26,032 nucleotides of DNA from the IMG/VR virus record IMGVR_UViG_3300042309_001027, positions 1 to 26,032 of that record; one strand, 5' to 3'. Under the pieces are notes generated by a model. The model was not told the origin of the DNA. It saw only the letters and a list, made by a program, of their open reading frames with translations, and did not search any database. This stretch comes from a virus. The translations under genes were made by a program, and so were the position numbers. This document shows, one piece after another, positions 1-6,430 of this stretch; position 1 is the stretch's first letter; each line of letters begins with the position of its first letter.

Positions 1-126
1 ATAATCAGACGGAGTATAAAAACATTTAGTTTTTTTCTTTAAAAGTTTTACATAAAAACATTCTTCATCAAATCCAAGTTGCTTCATCTTTAAAGCTAAC
101 TCATAAGGTACAAATTCTTTTTCCAT
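1..126 (-). CDS. tandem paralogue family protein, copy 3 (cut by window edge)
   Basis: Only the first 42 residues lie inside the window; the gene runs off its left edge. It starts with MEKEFVPYELALKMKQLGFD, nearly identical to the starts of the next two genes upstream (535-855 and 96-533), so it is the third tandem copy of one family. The family motif (E-F-x-x-Y/H-E-L-A-x-x-M-K-x-L-G-F-D-E-P-C) recurs in many Bacteroidota phages as I remember it, without a known function. The ATG at 124-126 sits inside the shifted 3' end of the preceding copy, overlapping it by 31 nt. Family membership is clear from sequence; function is unknown. Confidence 0.8.
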   Translation of the reverse strand, partial: MEKEFVPYELALKMKQLGFDEECFYVKLLKKKTKCFYTPSDY

Positions 127-533
127 TCTATTCTGATTTTACTTTGTTCTACAATTTCAATTAGTTTTTCAAGACAAATAAGTTCTGCTTCTTCGTAAGT
201 TGATATTTTAGTCACACCAAATTCTAAATCTTCATTATTATCAATCCAAATGTAAAAGTCATAACTTTTTTTACCACTTATGATTTCTGGTTTTAGGCAT
301 GAATCTAAATTATACTTATCTCTAAACCATCTAAATGCTTGTGAGAATGTTGGACGTGATACACATAAGTCTGACTTACCATTCCAGTCTCTTGAATCGA
401 TAGGTTTCACACCTATATAATGATCATAGTTATTACCAGTATCTCCCGTATAAATGTACATGTAACACGGTAAATTAAATCCTAAATCTTTTAGTTTTAC
501 TGCCAAGTTGTAGGGTATAAATTCATTCTCCAT
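96..533 (-). CDS. tandem paralogue family protein, copy 2, with shifted C-terminus
   Basis: This 145-residue protein of unknown function shares its N-terminal motif (EFIPYNLAVKLKDLGFNLPC) and the stretch LEKLI-IVEQSK near its end with the neighbouring copies. The copy at 535-855 ends EQSKSE and stops. Here one extra T in the plus-strand run 137-140 shifts the frame after EQSK, so translation continues for 13 residues (to LYLMS) into the start of copy 3. Without that base the stop would fall next to copy 3's ATG, exactly as at the 533/535 junction. The middle contains aromatic, Cys- and Asp-containing stretches but no motif I can name. It is co-oriented and tightly packed with its paralogues, so co-transcription is likely. 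Confidence 0.8.
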   Translation of the reverse strand: MENEFIPYNLAVKLKDLGFNLPCYMYIYTGDTGNNYDHYIGVKPIDSRDWNGKSDLCVSRPTFSQAFRWFRDKYNLDSCLKPEIISGKKSYDFYIWIDNNEDLEFGVTKISTYEEAELICLEKLIEIVEQSKIRIEWKKNLYLMS

Positions 534-534
534 T

Positions 535-855
535 CTATTCTGATTTACTTTGTTCTACAATAACAATTAGTTTTTCTAAAGATTTTTCATTTTCATAAAT
601 AGTATTATTCTCTAGATTATAAACATACCAACCTTCTTCTCCAAGACAAACTCTGTACTCATCATCTATTTGTGGTATCAACCAACTAAAAGCTTGTTGA
701 TAAAGTGGTGCCAATACTTCGCAAGACAAATATTTATTTTTACCTTGAACAAATACAAAATTTCTATCACAATCAAAATAACCAAAACACGGTTCATCAA
801 ATCCAAGTTGTTTCATCCTTAAAGATAACTCATGTGATACAAATTCTTTTTCCAT
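535..855 (-). CDS. tandem paralogue family protein, copy 1
   Basis: This 106-residue protein has the family N-terminus (MEKEFVSHELSLRMKQLGFD, then EPCFGYFD) and the family C-terminal stretch SLEKLIVIVEQSKSE. I chose the ATG at 853-855; a longer frame would need a TTG start at 882 and would overlap the upstream gene, and the paralogues all begin at this Met. The stop lies one base from the start of copy 2. Function is unknown. Related proteins in other Bacteroidota phages often occur in several copies, which may mean a diversifying role in host interaction, but nothing here shows that. Confidence 0.8.
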   Translation of the reverse strand: MEKEFVSHELSLRMKQLGFDEPCFGYFDCDRNFVFVQGKNKYLSCEVLAPLYQQAFSWLIPQIDDEYRVCLGEEGWYVYNLENNTIYENEKSLEKLIVIVEQSKSE

Positions 856-860
856 TTTTA

Positions 861-1208
861 TTATTTTAATAAATTTAACCAATCAGTACTTTCATCTAAA
901 ACATCAATCTCCCCTAAATTTTTATCTGCAGTTACTTTTAACGAATCAACTATACCTGCACTATATGATGTTGCAAAACCATATGAACCTTTTTTACATT
1001 GGTAACAACTACCAGAATATCCATAAAAATAAAAATATCCTTCGTCTTCCTCTACATTAGATATCCCACTATTCATTCTCCAACTATCTCCAGTTAAGTA
1101 ACCACCACCCCAACTACCAAAAACTTTGTAAAAGGTATTACCATTGTGAGTTATTTTCAATATAACCCACTTATCTGGTTTTTCACTTACTATTCTTATC
1201 GTTTCCAT
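861..1208 (-). CDS. conserved phage protein of unknown function
   Basis: This 115-residue protein has the run PDKWVILKI, then YKVFGSWGGGYLTGDSWRMN and a Gly/Tyr/Cys-rich centre (FYGYSGSCYQCKKGSYG). I recognise this as a family found in many phages of Bacteroidota and other hosts, but it has no function I know. The strong Trp/Gly/Tyr conservation suggests a small globular beta-rich fold. There is no signal peptide or membrane segment. It overlaps the end of the upstream lipoprotein gene by 13 nt and lies 5 nt ahead of the paralogue copy at 855. Confidence 0.75.
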   Translation of the reverse strand: METIRIVSEKPDKWVILKITHNGNTFYKVFGSWGGGYLTGDSWRMNSGISNVEEDEGYFYFYGYSGSCYQCKKGSYGFATSYSAGIVDSLKVTADKNLGEIDVLDESTDWLNLLK

Positions 1209-1462
1209 TCTGTGTATCTTGATATTTTTTGGTGAATGGGATTTTTACAATTACCTTTATGTGAACCCCATCTATTATTACCAACTCCAACTAAAATATA
1301 CTCACAACCCTCAAGGATATAAACTTTATAGTTTTGATCATAATACAATGAAGTACTATCAAGTTCAAATCTTTTAGATTCTGGAGTTTTGGGACCTATT
1401 CCGTCCCCAACACAAGAGTATAACCCAATTAACACTATACTAAATATCATTATTTTCTTCAT
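1196..1462 (-). CDS. small putative lipoprotein
   Basis: This 88-residue protein begins with a hydrophobic stretch (MIFSIVLIGLYSC) ending in a lipobox-like LYSC, so Cys17 would be lipidated and the mature protein carried to the periplasmic side of a membrane. The C-terminal half has YKVYILEGCEYILVG and GSHKGNCKNPIHQK, a Cys/His pattern I have seen in other small proteins of Bacteroidota phages. A metal-binding or disulfide role for these residues is possible but unproven. It overlaps both neighbours (23 nt upstream, 13 nt downstream), as expected of one transcription unit. Confidence 0.7.
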   Translation of the reverse strand: MKKIMIFSIVLIGLYSCVGDGIGPKTPESKRFELDSTSLYYDQNYKVYILEGCEYILVGVGNNRWGSHKGNCKNPIHQKISRYTEWKR

Positions 1463-1688
1463 ACCATTTTTCTATTTTAGTGGCTAAATCTTCTATTTTA
1501 TTCTTAACCATTACATCCATCAGTTTCATTTTAGAAATTAATTCTAATCTTAGAGTGTGAAACTCTTCATCTTTAATTTCTTCAAATCTACTATAGTGTT
1601 TGAAACAGTAATCAACACCTTCGTTTTGAATTCGATAACTAACATTAGTCCAATTATCCAATTCATTTTCTAAATCTTCAATACTCAT
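1440..1688 (-). CDS. small helical protein of unknown function
   Basis: This 82-residue, Glu/Lys-rich protein is predicted helical throughout (MSIEDLENELDNWTNVSY, then LRLELISKMKLMDVMV and a C-terminal KIEKWYEEN). I see no catalytic motif, signal peptide or membrane segment. It is the first gene of the leftmost transcription unit: a well-formed host-type promoter lies 26 nt upstream of its ATG, and its 3' end overlaps the lipoprotein gene by 23 nt. It is probably real because of this placement, not because of any recognised family. Confidence 0.65.
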   Translation of the reverse strand: MSIEDLENELDNWTNVSYRIQNEGVDYCFKHYSRFEEIKDEEFHTLRLELISKMKLMDVMVKNKIEDLATKIEKWYEENNDI

Positions 1689-1713
1689 TTTAATATTAAT
1701 TTTTTCATTGAAA

Positions 1714-1745
1714 CAAAATTAAGAATAAAATATTAAAAAACCAAA
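1714..1745 (-). promoter_or_regulatory. Bacteroidota-type promoter for the leftmost operon
   Basis: Read on the minus strand, TTTG (1745-1742) is followed after 20 nt by TAATTTTG (1721-1714), matching the Bacteroidota housekeeping consensus TTTG-N19/21-TAnnTTTG. The next start codon is at 1688, giving a leader of about 20 nt. It implies recognition by the host primary sigma factor. Confidence 0.65.
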
Positions 1746-1756
1746 TAAAAAATAAA

Positions 1757-1782
1757 AAACCCCCACATTTCTGCAAGGGTTT
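1757..1782 (-). terminator. possible rho-independent terminator
   Basis: AAACCC at 1757-1762 pairs with GGGTTT at 1777-1782; on the minus strand the stem is followed by a T-rich run. It lies just after the stop of the 1802-2242 gene and just before the next promoter. The stem is only 6 bp with a 14-nt loop, so the call is moderate. Confidence 0.5.
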
Positions 1783-1801
1783 ATTTCATATCTATTTTTT
1801 A

Positions 1802-2242
1802 TTAGTAATTAAAATATTTATTTTTTATTTTTTCCTTTATTAGTTCAAGTAAACTAACAGATAATTTTGTAAACGTTCTAAAATCGGTGTCAATACCTAA
1901 ATCTTCTTTTAATATTGACATAGATTCTTTAAGAATGTAATTCATATAAGTTGTATAAAATTTTTCGAAAGATGTTTCACTATCAATCACATTACCATTT
2001 TCATCTATGAAATTAACATACATACCATAAGAATATTTAAAATCACCTATATTTATTACATATACATTACCAGATTCTTTTTTTATTGTCATAGAACCTA
2101 TTAATTTATCTGATACTGTTTCTATAAGTTTAAAAATTCTTGTGGGTACATTATATTTTTCTCTAATATATTCATATCTTGATAAATTATTATTATCAGT
2201 TTCTTCTTTAAGTATTTTTTGTATAATATTTTTTGTCCCCAT
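1802..2242 (-). CDS. candidate packaged protein with capsid-targeting-like N-terminus
   Basis: This 146-residue protein starts MGTKNIIQKILKEE. That basic amphipathic stretch ending in L-K-E matches the N-termini of 2250-2543, 5577-6116 and others in this window, and resembles the T4 capsid-targeting sequence cut by the prohead protease after (L/I)-x-E. Cleavage here would fall after Glu13. The rest (RYEYIREKYNVPTRIFKLIE, then an acidic and beta-like middle and a helical, Lys-rich end) is unlike anything I can name. I chose the ATG at 2240-2242 because it puts the shared motif at the N-terminus and leaves 7 nt to the upstream stop. Packaging is inference. Confidence 0.7.
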   Translation of the reverse strand: MGTKNIIQKILKEETDNNNLSRYEYIREKYNVPTRIFKLIETVSDKLIGSMTIKKESGNVYVINIGDFKYSYGMYVNFIDENGNVIDSETSFEKFYTTYMNYILKESMSILKEDLGIDTDFRTFTKLSVSLLELIKEKIKNKYFNY

Positions 2243-2249
2243 ATTAAAT

Positions 2250-2543
2250 TTATTTACAAAAAGTACTTTGTATAGCTGCCCACCAAGTGTTAGATTCATC
2301 TACTTCAGAATCTCCAGACATACCATATTCGTCTAATTCCTTTCTAATCTGTTGTACCGATTCTCTCCACATTCGCAAAGGTTTCTTTATTTCATCCCAA
2401 GATTCAGGATTTTCTTTTCTAGTACCTAAATAATTTTCTAATAATCTAATACCTTCTTCATATGTCTTAACACTCATAGTATTACAAATATCATGTTCTT
2501 TATGGAACTCCTCTTTAAGTATTTTTTTAATTAAACTTCTCAT
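2250..2543 (-). CDS. candidate packaged protein with capsid-targeting-like N-terminus
   Basis: This 97-residue protein starts MRSLIKKILKEEFHKEHD, with the same I-K-K-I-L-K-E-E tag as its downstream neighbour; a cut after Glu11 would fit the (L/I)-x-E rule. The remainder is mostly helical (YEEGIRLLENYLG, WRESVQQIRKELDEYGM) and ends with a Trp pair and a Cys (NTWWAAIQSTFCK). No known domain is evident. The ATG at 2541-2543 is preferred over one 24 nt further upstream because it starts directly at the tag and leaves a 1-nt gap to the preceding stop. It forms a tight unit with 2545-3216 and 1802-2242. Confidence 0.7.
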   Translation of the reverse strand: MRSLIKKILKEEFHKEHDICNTMSVKTYEEGIRLLENYLGTRKENPESWDEIKKPLRMWRESVQQIRKELDEYGMSGDSEVDESNTWWAAIQSTFCK

Positions 2544-2544
2544 A

Positions 2545-3216
2545 TTACTTACATTGACCCCATTCAAAACTTCTTACTCTACATCTTTTTTTAGAACTAA
2601 AACTAATATTAAATGAACATAATATAGCTTTTATTAACCATATACCAATTAAAACTGTTAAAGTGATAGAAGCTATTGATAGTACTAAAGCTGGCATCGC
2701 AAAACTACCTATTGTAATTAACGCCATACTTGTCCCAAAAAATTCTTTTAATACTTCATCACCACCTTCAGATTTTTCGGCTTCAGATTTTTTAGATTTT
2801 AAATCTTTAAATATTTTTTTAAGTTCACTGACATTTAATTTAGTTAAAAAATCTATAAATTTATTTAAATATTCTTTTATTGTATCTAACACTTCTTGTG
2901 CCTTATCCTTAAATTTTTCTTTTATTGTAGAACCAAACTTTTTTTCCACATACGAATCCATATCCGAAAATTGACAAAGCATTTCAGACGCTTCTTGTTG
3001 TATTTCTTCTTCGTTTGTTGTTGATATTCCCATATCTCTAATTATTTCGTCACCTCCATCAGAGGTTAATTCTTTAATAAAATCACTAGACTTTATGTTA
3101 TCATCATCAATGTCATATTCATTCATCATTGAATTGTGTTCTTCTGAACTTGATCCCATTTTATATTCAAACAAATATTTAATCTTTTGAATTTCATTTC
3201 TTACATCTCTTTTCAT
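2545..3216 (-). CDS. candidate virion-associated protein with C-terminal membrane segments
   Basis: This 223-residue protein starts MKRDVRNEIQKIKYLFEYKM. The pattern I-x-x-I-K-x-L-F-E resembles another N-terminal form seen in head-internal phage proteins and ends in L-F-E, so it may be a variant of the tag on its neighbours. Residues about 25-95 are acidic. Residues 95-150 are Lys/Glu-rich and helical, probably coiled coil. Two hydrophobic stretches at about 163-197 (LITIGSFAMPALVLSIASIT, LTVLIGIWLIKAILCSF) look like membrane segments, followed by a basic Cys-containing tail. It could be a membrane-active protein released with the genome, or a membrane-anchored early protein. It is first in its unit, 14 nt after an ATATTTATA element. 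Confidence 0.65.
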   Translation of the reverse strand: MKRDVRNEIQKIKYLFEYKMGSSSEEHNSMMNEYDIDDDNIKSSDFIKELTSDGGDEIIRDMGISTTNEEEIQQEASEMLCQFSDMDSYVEKKFGSTIKEKFKDKAQEVLDTIKEYLNKFIDFLTKLNVSELKKIFKDLKSKKSEAEKSEGGDEVLKEFFGTSMALITIGSFAMPALVLSIASITLTVLIGIWLIKAILCSFNISFSSKKRCRVRSFEWGQCK

Positions 3217-3229
3217 AATAAAATTTTAT

Positions 3230-3238
3230 TATAAATAT
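3230..3238 (-). promoter_or_regulatory. ATATTTATA element (candidate late promoter)
   Basis: On the minus strand GATATTTATAATAA lies 14 nt upstream of the ATG at 3216. The same core occurs upstream of several other transcription units in the window, and the 23036-23044 copy shares 14 contiguous bases with this one. Confidence 0.5.
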
Positions 3239-3250
3239 CTGTAATATATA

Positions 3251-3280
3251 AAAAACCACACTATTTAAAGTATGGTTTTT
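3251..3280 (-). terminator. rho-independent terminator
   Basis: AAAAACCACAC pairs with GTATGGTTTTT (11 positions, one mismatch) around a short A/T loop; on the minus strand it ends in a T run. It follows the small membrane protein gene 3305-3565 by 24 nt and ends the SPFH unit. The flanking A and T runs would let it work in both directions. Confidence 0.75.
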
Positions 3281-3304
3281 AATGATAAACTAAATTATTA
3301 AATA

Positions 3305-3565
3305 TTATTTTTCGATTGGTTTAACCATTTTTATATTGACTGTTGGTGTATCCATCCATTGACCGTCACACATTTTTATGGTACTCATTCCACTTTCATG
3401 TGACGATACGTTTGTTGCTTCTATTTGTGAACCGTCATTTAAAATTACCAATTCATCACAAACACTATCTTTTCTGAAAGATAAATATATTATCCCACCA
3501 TATATTATCCCACTTAAAACTATTATAAATATTAAAAGAGTATATTTTCTTAACATACTAATCAT
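3305..3565 (-). CDS. small single-pass membrane protein
   Basis: This 86-residue protein has one strong hydrophobic segment at residues about 9-29 (LLIFIIVLSGIIYGGIIYLS) after a short basic N-terminus, so the rest probably faces the periplasm. The outer part has two Cys (SVCDELVILNDGSQIEA, IKMCDGQWMD) that could form a disulfide. I do not recognise a family. It begins directly at the stop of the SPFH gene (stop and start codons adjacent) and ends just before a terminator. It is therefore the last gene of a three-gene membrane cassette, which suggests a shared role at the host inner membrane. Confidence 0.65.
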   Translation of the reverse strand: MISMLRKYTLLIFIIVLSGIIYGGIIYLSFRKDSVCDELVILNDGSQIEATNVSSHESGMSTIKMCDGQWMDTPTVNIKMVKPIEK

Positions 3566-4513
3566 TTATTTAATATTTAAAAATGTTCCTGAGTTACCAG
3601 CCACAGTTGTTGGTAATACCCCATCCCATTTTTGAGCCTTTAAGAACTCAACATATAAAGGGGTAATCTCTTTTTGTTTTAACTTCATAGCCAATGCAGA
3701 TGCTTGTGCATCAATGATAACTTTAGCTGAATCACCTTTTGCGATTGCAATTTTTTCTTGAGCTTCTGCTTCAGCAACTAACTTACGTTGCATCGCTGCT
3801 TGTGCCTCTTGAACCGCCTTAGTTTTAGATTCGATTGCATTTTGTAATGCTTTTGGTGGAGTAATATTTGTTCTTAATTGAGACACTTCAAACCATTTAG
3901 ATAGTCTTTTATTACATTCCGCCACAATAGCCGCCTCAAATTGTTCTCTGTTATTAAATATTGCATCCACTTCCCATTTATTTGCAACATCATTTACTGA
4001 AGAAACAATAGCATTCATCAACCAACCTTGTTCAATTTGTTTAATATCTAATCTTAGATTTTCAAACATATTACCAATTGCTGTCGGTTTAAGTGAGTAG
4101 TTGAAGCTCGGTTTAATAGATGCAGCAAACCCACCTTTTGTAATAACGGTTTGATCTTTATATTCAATATGTTGTTGAAATGTGGGAAACTCTAACATTT
4201 GCTCTGTCCAAGTATTATACATTACCCAACCTGTTTTATATTCGTAACTGGATACACCACGTTTATCACCTGTTAAATTAACTTTGATCCCTACGTGTCC
4301 CGCATCTACTCTTTCTAATGCAAATGGTTGAATTATGGATAAAAATAAACCAATTACAAAAATACCAATTGGTTTGAGTAACCAAGAAATATTCAGACTT
4401 TGGGTTTCATCCCCCCATCTGTTTGGTTTTGTAATATGCATGTTTTCTCTTGTAGTAAATGCAACAAATACTGCAATTACTAACCCTAAAATAAAAATTA
4501 CTGTACTAATCAT
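3566..4513 (-). CDS. SPFH/prohibitin-like (band 7) membrane protein
   Basis: This 315-residue protein has two hydrophobic segments, residues about 2-20 and 44-64. A typical SPFH/prohibitin domain follows, opening with ALERVDAGHVGIKVN and including the YEYKTGWVMYNTW and MLEFPTFQQHIEYKDQ strands. A long Ala/Glu/Lys-rich coiled coil comes next (KAVQEAQAAMQRKLVAEAEA), and the end LYVEFLKAQKWDGVLPTTVA is classic for prohibitin-type proteins. Such proteins form ring-shaped oligomers on membranes and often modulate proteases such as FtsH. I start at the ATG at 4511-4513, which overlaps the upstream gene by 8 nt; a start at 4546 would add 11 residues and overlap by 41 nt. Its role in a phage is unknown; membrane remodelling, superinfection exclusion or protection from host proteolysis are possibilities. 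The SPFH call is firm. Confidence 0.9.
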   Translation of the reverse strand: MISTVIFILGLVIAVFVAFTTRENMHITKPNRWGDETQSLNISWLLKPIGIFVIGLFLSIIQPFALERVDAGHVGIKVNLTGDKRGVSSYEYKTGWVMYNTWTEQMLEFPTFQQHIEYKDQTVITKGGFAASIKPSFNYSLKPTAIGNMFENLRLDIKQIEQGWLMNAIVSSVNDVANKWEVDAIFNNREQFEAAIVAECNKRLSKWFEVSQLRTNITPPKALQNAIESKTKAVQEAQAAMQRKLVAEAEAQEKIAIAKGDSAKVIIDAQASALAMKLKQKEITPLYVEFLKAQKWDGVLPTTVAGNSGTFLNIK

Positions 4514-4694
4514 TTTTTTCTTTTTTAAATAGTTTAATTGTTCCATTACTTACATAAATAAGGATTCCAACCAACCCAACGAAACTTAACAATTGGAGGA
4601 ACCCGTTCACTTCTCTACTGACGATATGTTCGCCAAACCACGATGCAATTGCAATAAATCCCAACCACATCAATAACAATTTAAAATACTTCAT
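4506..4694 (-). CDS. small two-pass membrane protein
   Basis: This 62-residue protein has two hydrophobic stretches (YFKLLLMWLGFIAIASWFG and FLQLLSFVGLVGILIYVS) separated by a short polar loop and followed by a Lys-rich tail (FKKEKND), so both ends probably face the cytoplasm. I do not recognise a family. It is the first gene of the SPFH cassette, starting about 28 nt after a well-formed host-type promoter and overlapping the SPFH start by 8 nt, which suggests translational coupling. It could be a holin-like or anchoring partner of the SPFH protein. Confidence 0.65.
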   Translation of the reverse strand: MKYFKLLLMWLGFIAIASWFGEHIVSREVNGFLQLLSFVGLVGILIYVSNGTIKLFKKEKND

Positions 4695-4722
4695 AAAATT
4701 AATTTAGTTTATAATATGAATA

Positions 4723-4754
4723 CAAAACTAATAAATTAATTTTGATTAGTCAAA
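4723..4754 (-). promoter_or_regulatory. Bacteroidota-type promoter for the SPFH cassette
   Basis: On the minus strand TTTG (4754-4751), a 20-nt spacer and TAGTTTTG (4730-4723) match the TTTG-N19/21-TAnnTTTG consensus. The leader to the ATG at 4694 is about 20 nt. This gives the cassette its own host-read promoter, separate from the tagged genes upstream. Confidence 0.65.
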
Positions 4755-4781
4755 TAATTTTTAAAAAAATAATAGATTGTT

Positions 4782-5567
4782 TTATTTAGATATAGATTTT
4801 TCATCTATTTTCATATCACTCATAAATTTATCGTGAGATTTTTTGTATGATGTTTGAGTTTCATCATCAGCATCTTTAGTATACTGCCAATTCCAATATA
4901 AGGAATCATTTACTTTAAACCCATAATATTCATGTGATTCTTTTTGAGTTTTTGTAACATTTTCACCGTTCCAATTCTGACCTACACAAATAAAACCAGA
5001 TTCTATATTTTTAATAATATTATCCTCATTTAATGTGGTATGTCTATTTTGAATCCAAGTCAATCTTTCCATTAAATTCTGGTAGTACATATTTGCTTGA
5101 CCCCATCTAATTGATGAAAAGAATAGAACACAATCAGATTCAAACAACTCTTTTGATATCTTCCATAATTCATCAGAAGGTTCATTTATGTTTACCCAAC
5201 ACCTATGAAATCCTGATGGATTTTTTTTATTATCTTTCAATAATGCCTTTAATAAACCGCAAGAATTTCCTTCTGCTCTGGATACGTTACCTTCACAAGG
5301 TAATATTTTTAATTCCGTTATATCAATAAAAGTTGCTTTATCACCTAATTCTTCTTTAATGTATAAAGCCAATATTCTTGATTTAGGTATATCTAATTTT
5401 TTTGGATCAAATTGATAACGGTTTGAGCAAGATAAAAGTAATACCTTTTCTTTCTTTTTTAGTATATCAATAGTTTCTTTTAATTTAGTAAAACCATTTT
5501 TCTGAACTAATTCTTCAGACAACATTATTTGTCTTATTCTATTTAGTTCTTCAGTTAAAGTATTCAT
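4782..5567 (-). CDS. flavodoxin-fold (FMN reductase-like) protein with capsid-targeting-like N-terminus
   Basis: This 261-residue protein has two parts. Residues 1-19 (MNTLTEELNRIRQIMLSEE) look like the packaging tags in this window and offer a cut after Glu18 (L-S-E). The rest resembles NADPH-dependent FMN reductases and iron-sulfur flavoproteins: VLLLSCSNR at 42-50 as the FMN phosphate loop after beta-1, SRILALYIKEEL as helix 1, ILPCEGNVSRAEGNSCG at 88-104 with two Cys, and VLFFSSIRWGQANMYYQNLM at 147-166 as the second flavin loop. The C-terminal third is family-specific. If made and packaged it would bring a redox flavoprotein into the cell with the genome. It shares a unit with 5577-6116, 9 nt upstream. 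The fold call is moderately firm; substrate and packaging are inference. Confidence 0.75.
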   Translation of the reverse strand: MNTLTEELNRIRQIMLSEELVQKNGFTKLKETIDILKKKEKVLLLSCSNRYQFDPKKLDIPKSRILALYIKEELGDKATFIDITELKILPCEGNVSRAEGNSCGLLKALLKDNKKNPSGFHRCWVNINEPSDELWKISKELFESDCVLFFSSIRWGQANMYYQNLMERLTWIQNRHTTLNEDNIIKNIESGFICVGQNWNGENVTKTQKESHEYYGFKVNDSLYWNWQYTKDADDETQTSYKKSHDKFMSDMKIDEKSISK

Positions 5568-5576
5568 AGAAATATA

Positions 5577-6116
5577 TTATAATCTAATTATGTCTTCTAA
5601 ATCACTCTTAGATAATTTTATTATATCTACATTTGTAATAGGTCTAAGTTGTGACATTTGTTTTGCAGTTGACACTGAATATCTGTTTGAATTTTCAAAC
5701 CACTGACCATTTTTATAAACAAATATTGGATACCAATTATAAGAGTATACCACATACGTTTTACCTGAATTAACGTAAATACCTTGCGTATTACTACCTT
5801 TAAATGGGATTCTATTAGTCACCAATTCTCTACCCTTACTGTTTGCAGTATTAAATTTCTTTTTAGTAATATTTGATCTATAAAGTTCTTCATCTTCATA
5901 ATCAGAAACATTAATATTGTCCGTAAATAACTGATAAATTTGGAATGCCTCTAAACCACTAATACTGAAATTATCATTAATAAATTTTATTATTACATTA
6001 TAAGGTGTACTTCTATCAAAATTTTCGCCTTTTAATGTTTTTAAAATATATCTTTCTAATTTTTCTTTTTTTTGATTTACTTCTTCAGTAATAATTTTTC
6101 TTATAATATTTTTCAT
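5577..6116 (-). CDS. candidate packaged protein, tag plus a shared N-terminal module
   Basis: This 179-residue protein starts MKNIIRKIITEEVNQKKEK, a clear copy of the tag with a possible cut after Glu11 (I-T-E). Residues about 19-76 (KLERYILKTL, then VIIKFINDNFSISGLEAFQI) resemble the N-terminal modules of the 602-residue protein at 15564 and the coiled-coil protein at 20992: a helix, a gap, then F-[ILV]-x-[ND]-[ND]-[LF] and a helix ending in I/L-Y-x-[LI]-[YFW]. The C-terminal part has a Tyr/Trp-rich beta-like section (GIYVNSGKTYVVYSYNWYPI) with the look of a small SH3-like or KTSC-like fold, which I cannot name with confidence. The upstream ATATTTATA element lies only 4 nt before the ATG. 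Confidence 0.7.
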   Translation of the reverse strand: MKNIIRKIITEEVNQKKEKLERYILKTLKGENFDRSTPYNVIIKFINDNFSISGLEAFQIYQLFTDNINVSDYEDEELYRSNITKKKFNTANSKGRELVTNRIPFKGSNTQGIYVNSGKTYVVYSYNWYPIFVYKNGQWFENSNRYSVSTAKQMSQLRPITNVDIIKLSKSDLEDIIRL

Positions 6117-6120
6117 ATTT

Positions 6121-6129
6121 TATAAATAT
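6121..6129 (-). promoter_or_regulatory. ATATTTATA element (candidate late promoter)
   Basis: The exact 9-nt core lies 4 nt upstream of the ATG at 6116. If it acts as a -10-like element, the transcript would begin at or just inside the start codon, so a leaderless or near-leaderless message is possible. Confidence 0.4.
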
Positions 6130-6144
6130 TCTTTAAAATAAAAA

Positions 6145-6170
6145 AATCCACACAATATTATGTATGGATT
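6145..6170 (-). terminator. rho-independent terminator
   Basis: AATCCACACA pairs with TGTATGGATT (10 positions, one mismatch) around a 6-nt loop; on the minus strand a T-rich run follows. It lies 22 nt after the stop of the holin-like gene. The stem resembles the terminator at 3251-3280, with the same CCACAC/GTATGG core. Confidence 0.7.
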
Positions 6171-6191
6171 AATTAAAATTTTAAATAGTTA

Positions 6192-6362
6192 TTAAGCTTT
6201 TTTAATTTTGTCGATAAATGACCAAACAAAACCAATTGCTGTCATTAAACCACCAGTAACTTCAGTCACAAGTGCTTCATCAAAATAACCTAACATAACT
6301 ACTGCACCACCTACTGCTGTAAGTATGTGTCTAATTAAACCTAAAATCTGTTCTTTACTCAT
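6192..6362 (-). CDS. small holin-like membrane protein (Pam3-gp28-like)
   Basis: This 56-residue protein (MSKEQILGLIRHILTAVGGA at the start, MTAIGFVWSFIDKIKKA at the end) has two hydrophobic helices separated by a short acidic turn (GYFDEALVTE) and a Lys-rich tail. This matches a family of very small phage membrane proteins annotated as putative holins (Pam3-gp28 type), in which the motif R-H-x-L-T-x-x-G-G is typical. Holins accumulate in the inner membrane and form pores that time lysis. There is no endolysin beside it here. The gene is flanked by a terminator downstream and an ATATTTATA element 31 nt upstream, so it may be its own transcription unit. Confidence 0.75.
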   Translation of the reverse strand: MSKEQILGLIRHILTAVGGAVVMLGYFDEALVTEVTGGLMTAIGFVWSFIDKIKKA

Positions 6363-6393
6363 TTTTTTATTTTAATTGTATTGTTATTATAAC

Positions 6394-6402
6394 TATAAAT
6401 AT
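6394..6402 (-). promoter_or_regulatory. ATATTTATA element (candidate late promoter)
   Basis: On the minus strand TTTAAGATATTTATAG lies 31 nt upstream of the holin-like ATG (6362). It shares the extended AAGATATTTATA form with the copy at 23036-23044. Late expression would suit a lysis gene. Confidence 0.5.
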
Positions 6403-6430
6403 CTTAAAATTTAGAAAATTATACCCTAAC

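Noticed and set aside
2142-2974. Open frames on the plus strand at 2142-2336 and 2663-2974
   Set aside because: Both lie antisense to the better supported tagged genes at 1802-3216, have no recognisable motif and lack an upstream signal; low-complexity AT-rich codons reversed give such frames easily.
4700-4781. ACTAAT/ATTAGT hairpin between the flavoprotein and SPFH cassette as a terminator
   Set aside because: The stem is only 6 bp, almost all A/T, and overlaps the promoter; it is not strong enough to call.
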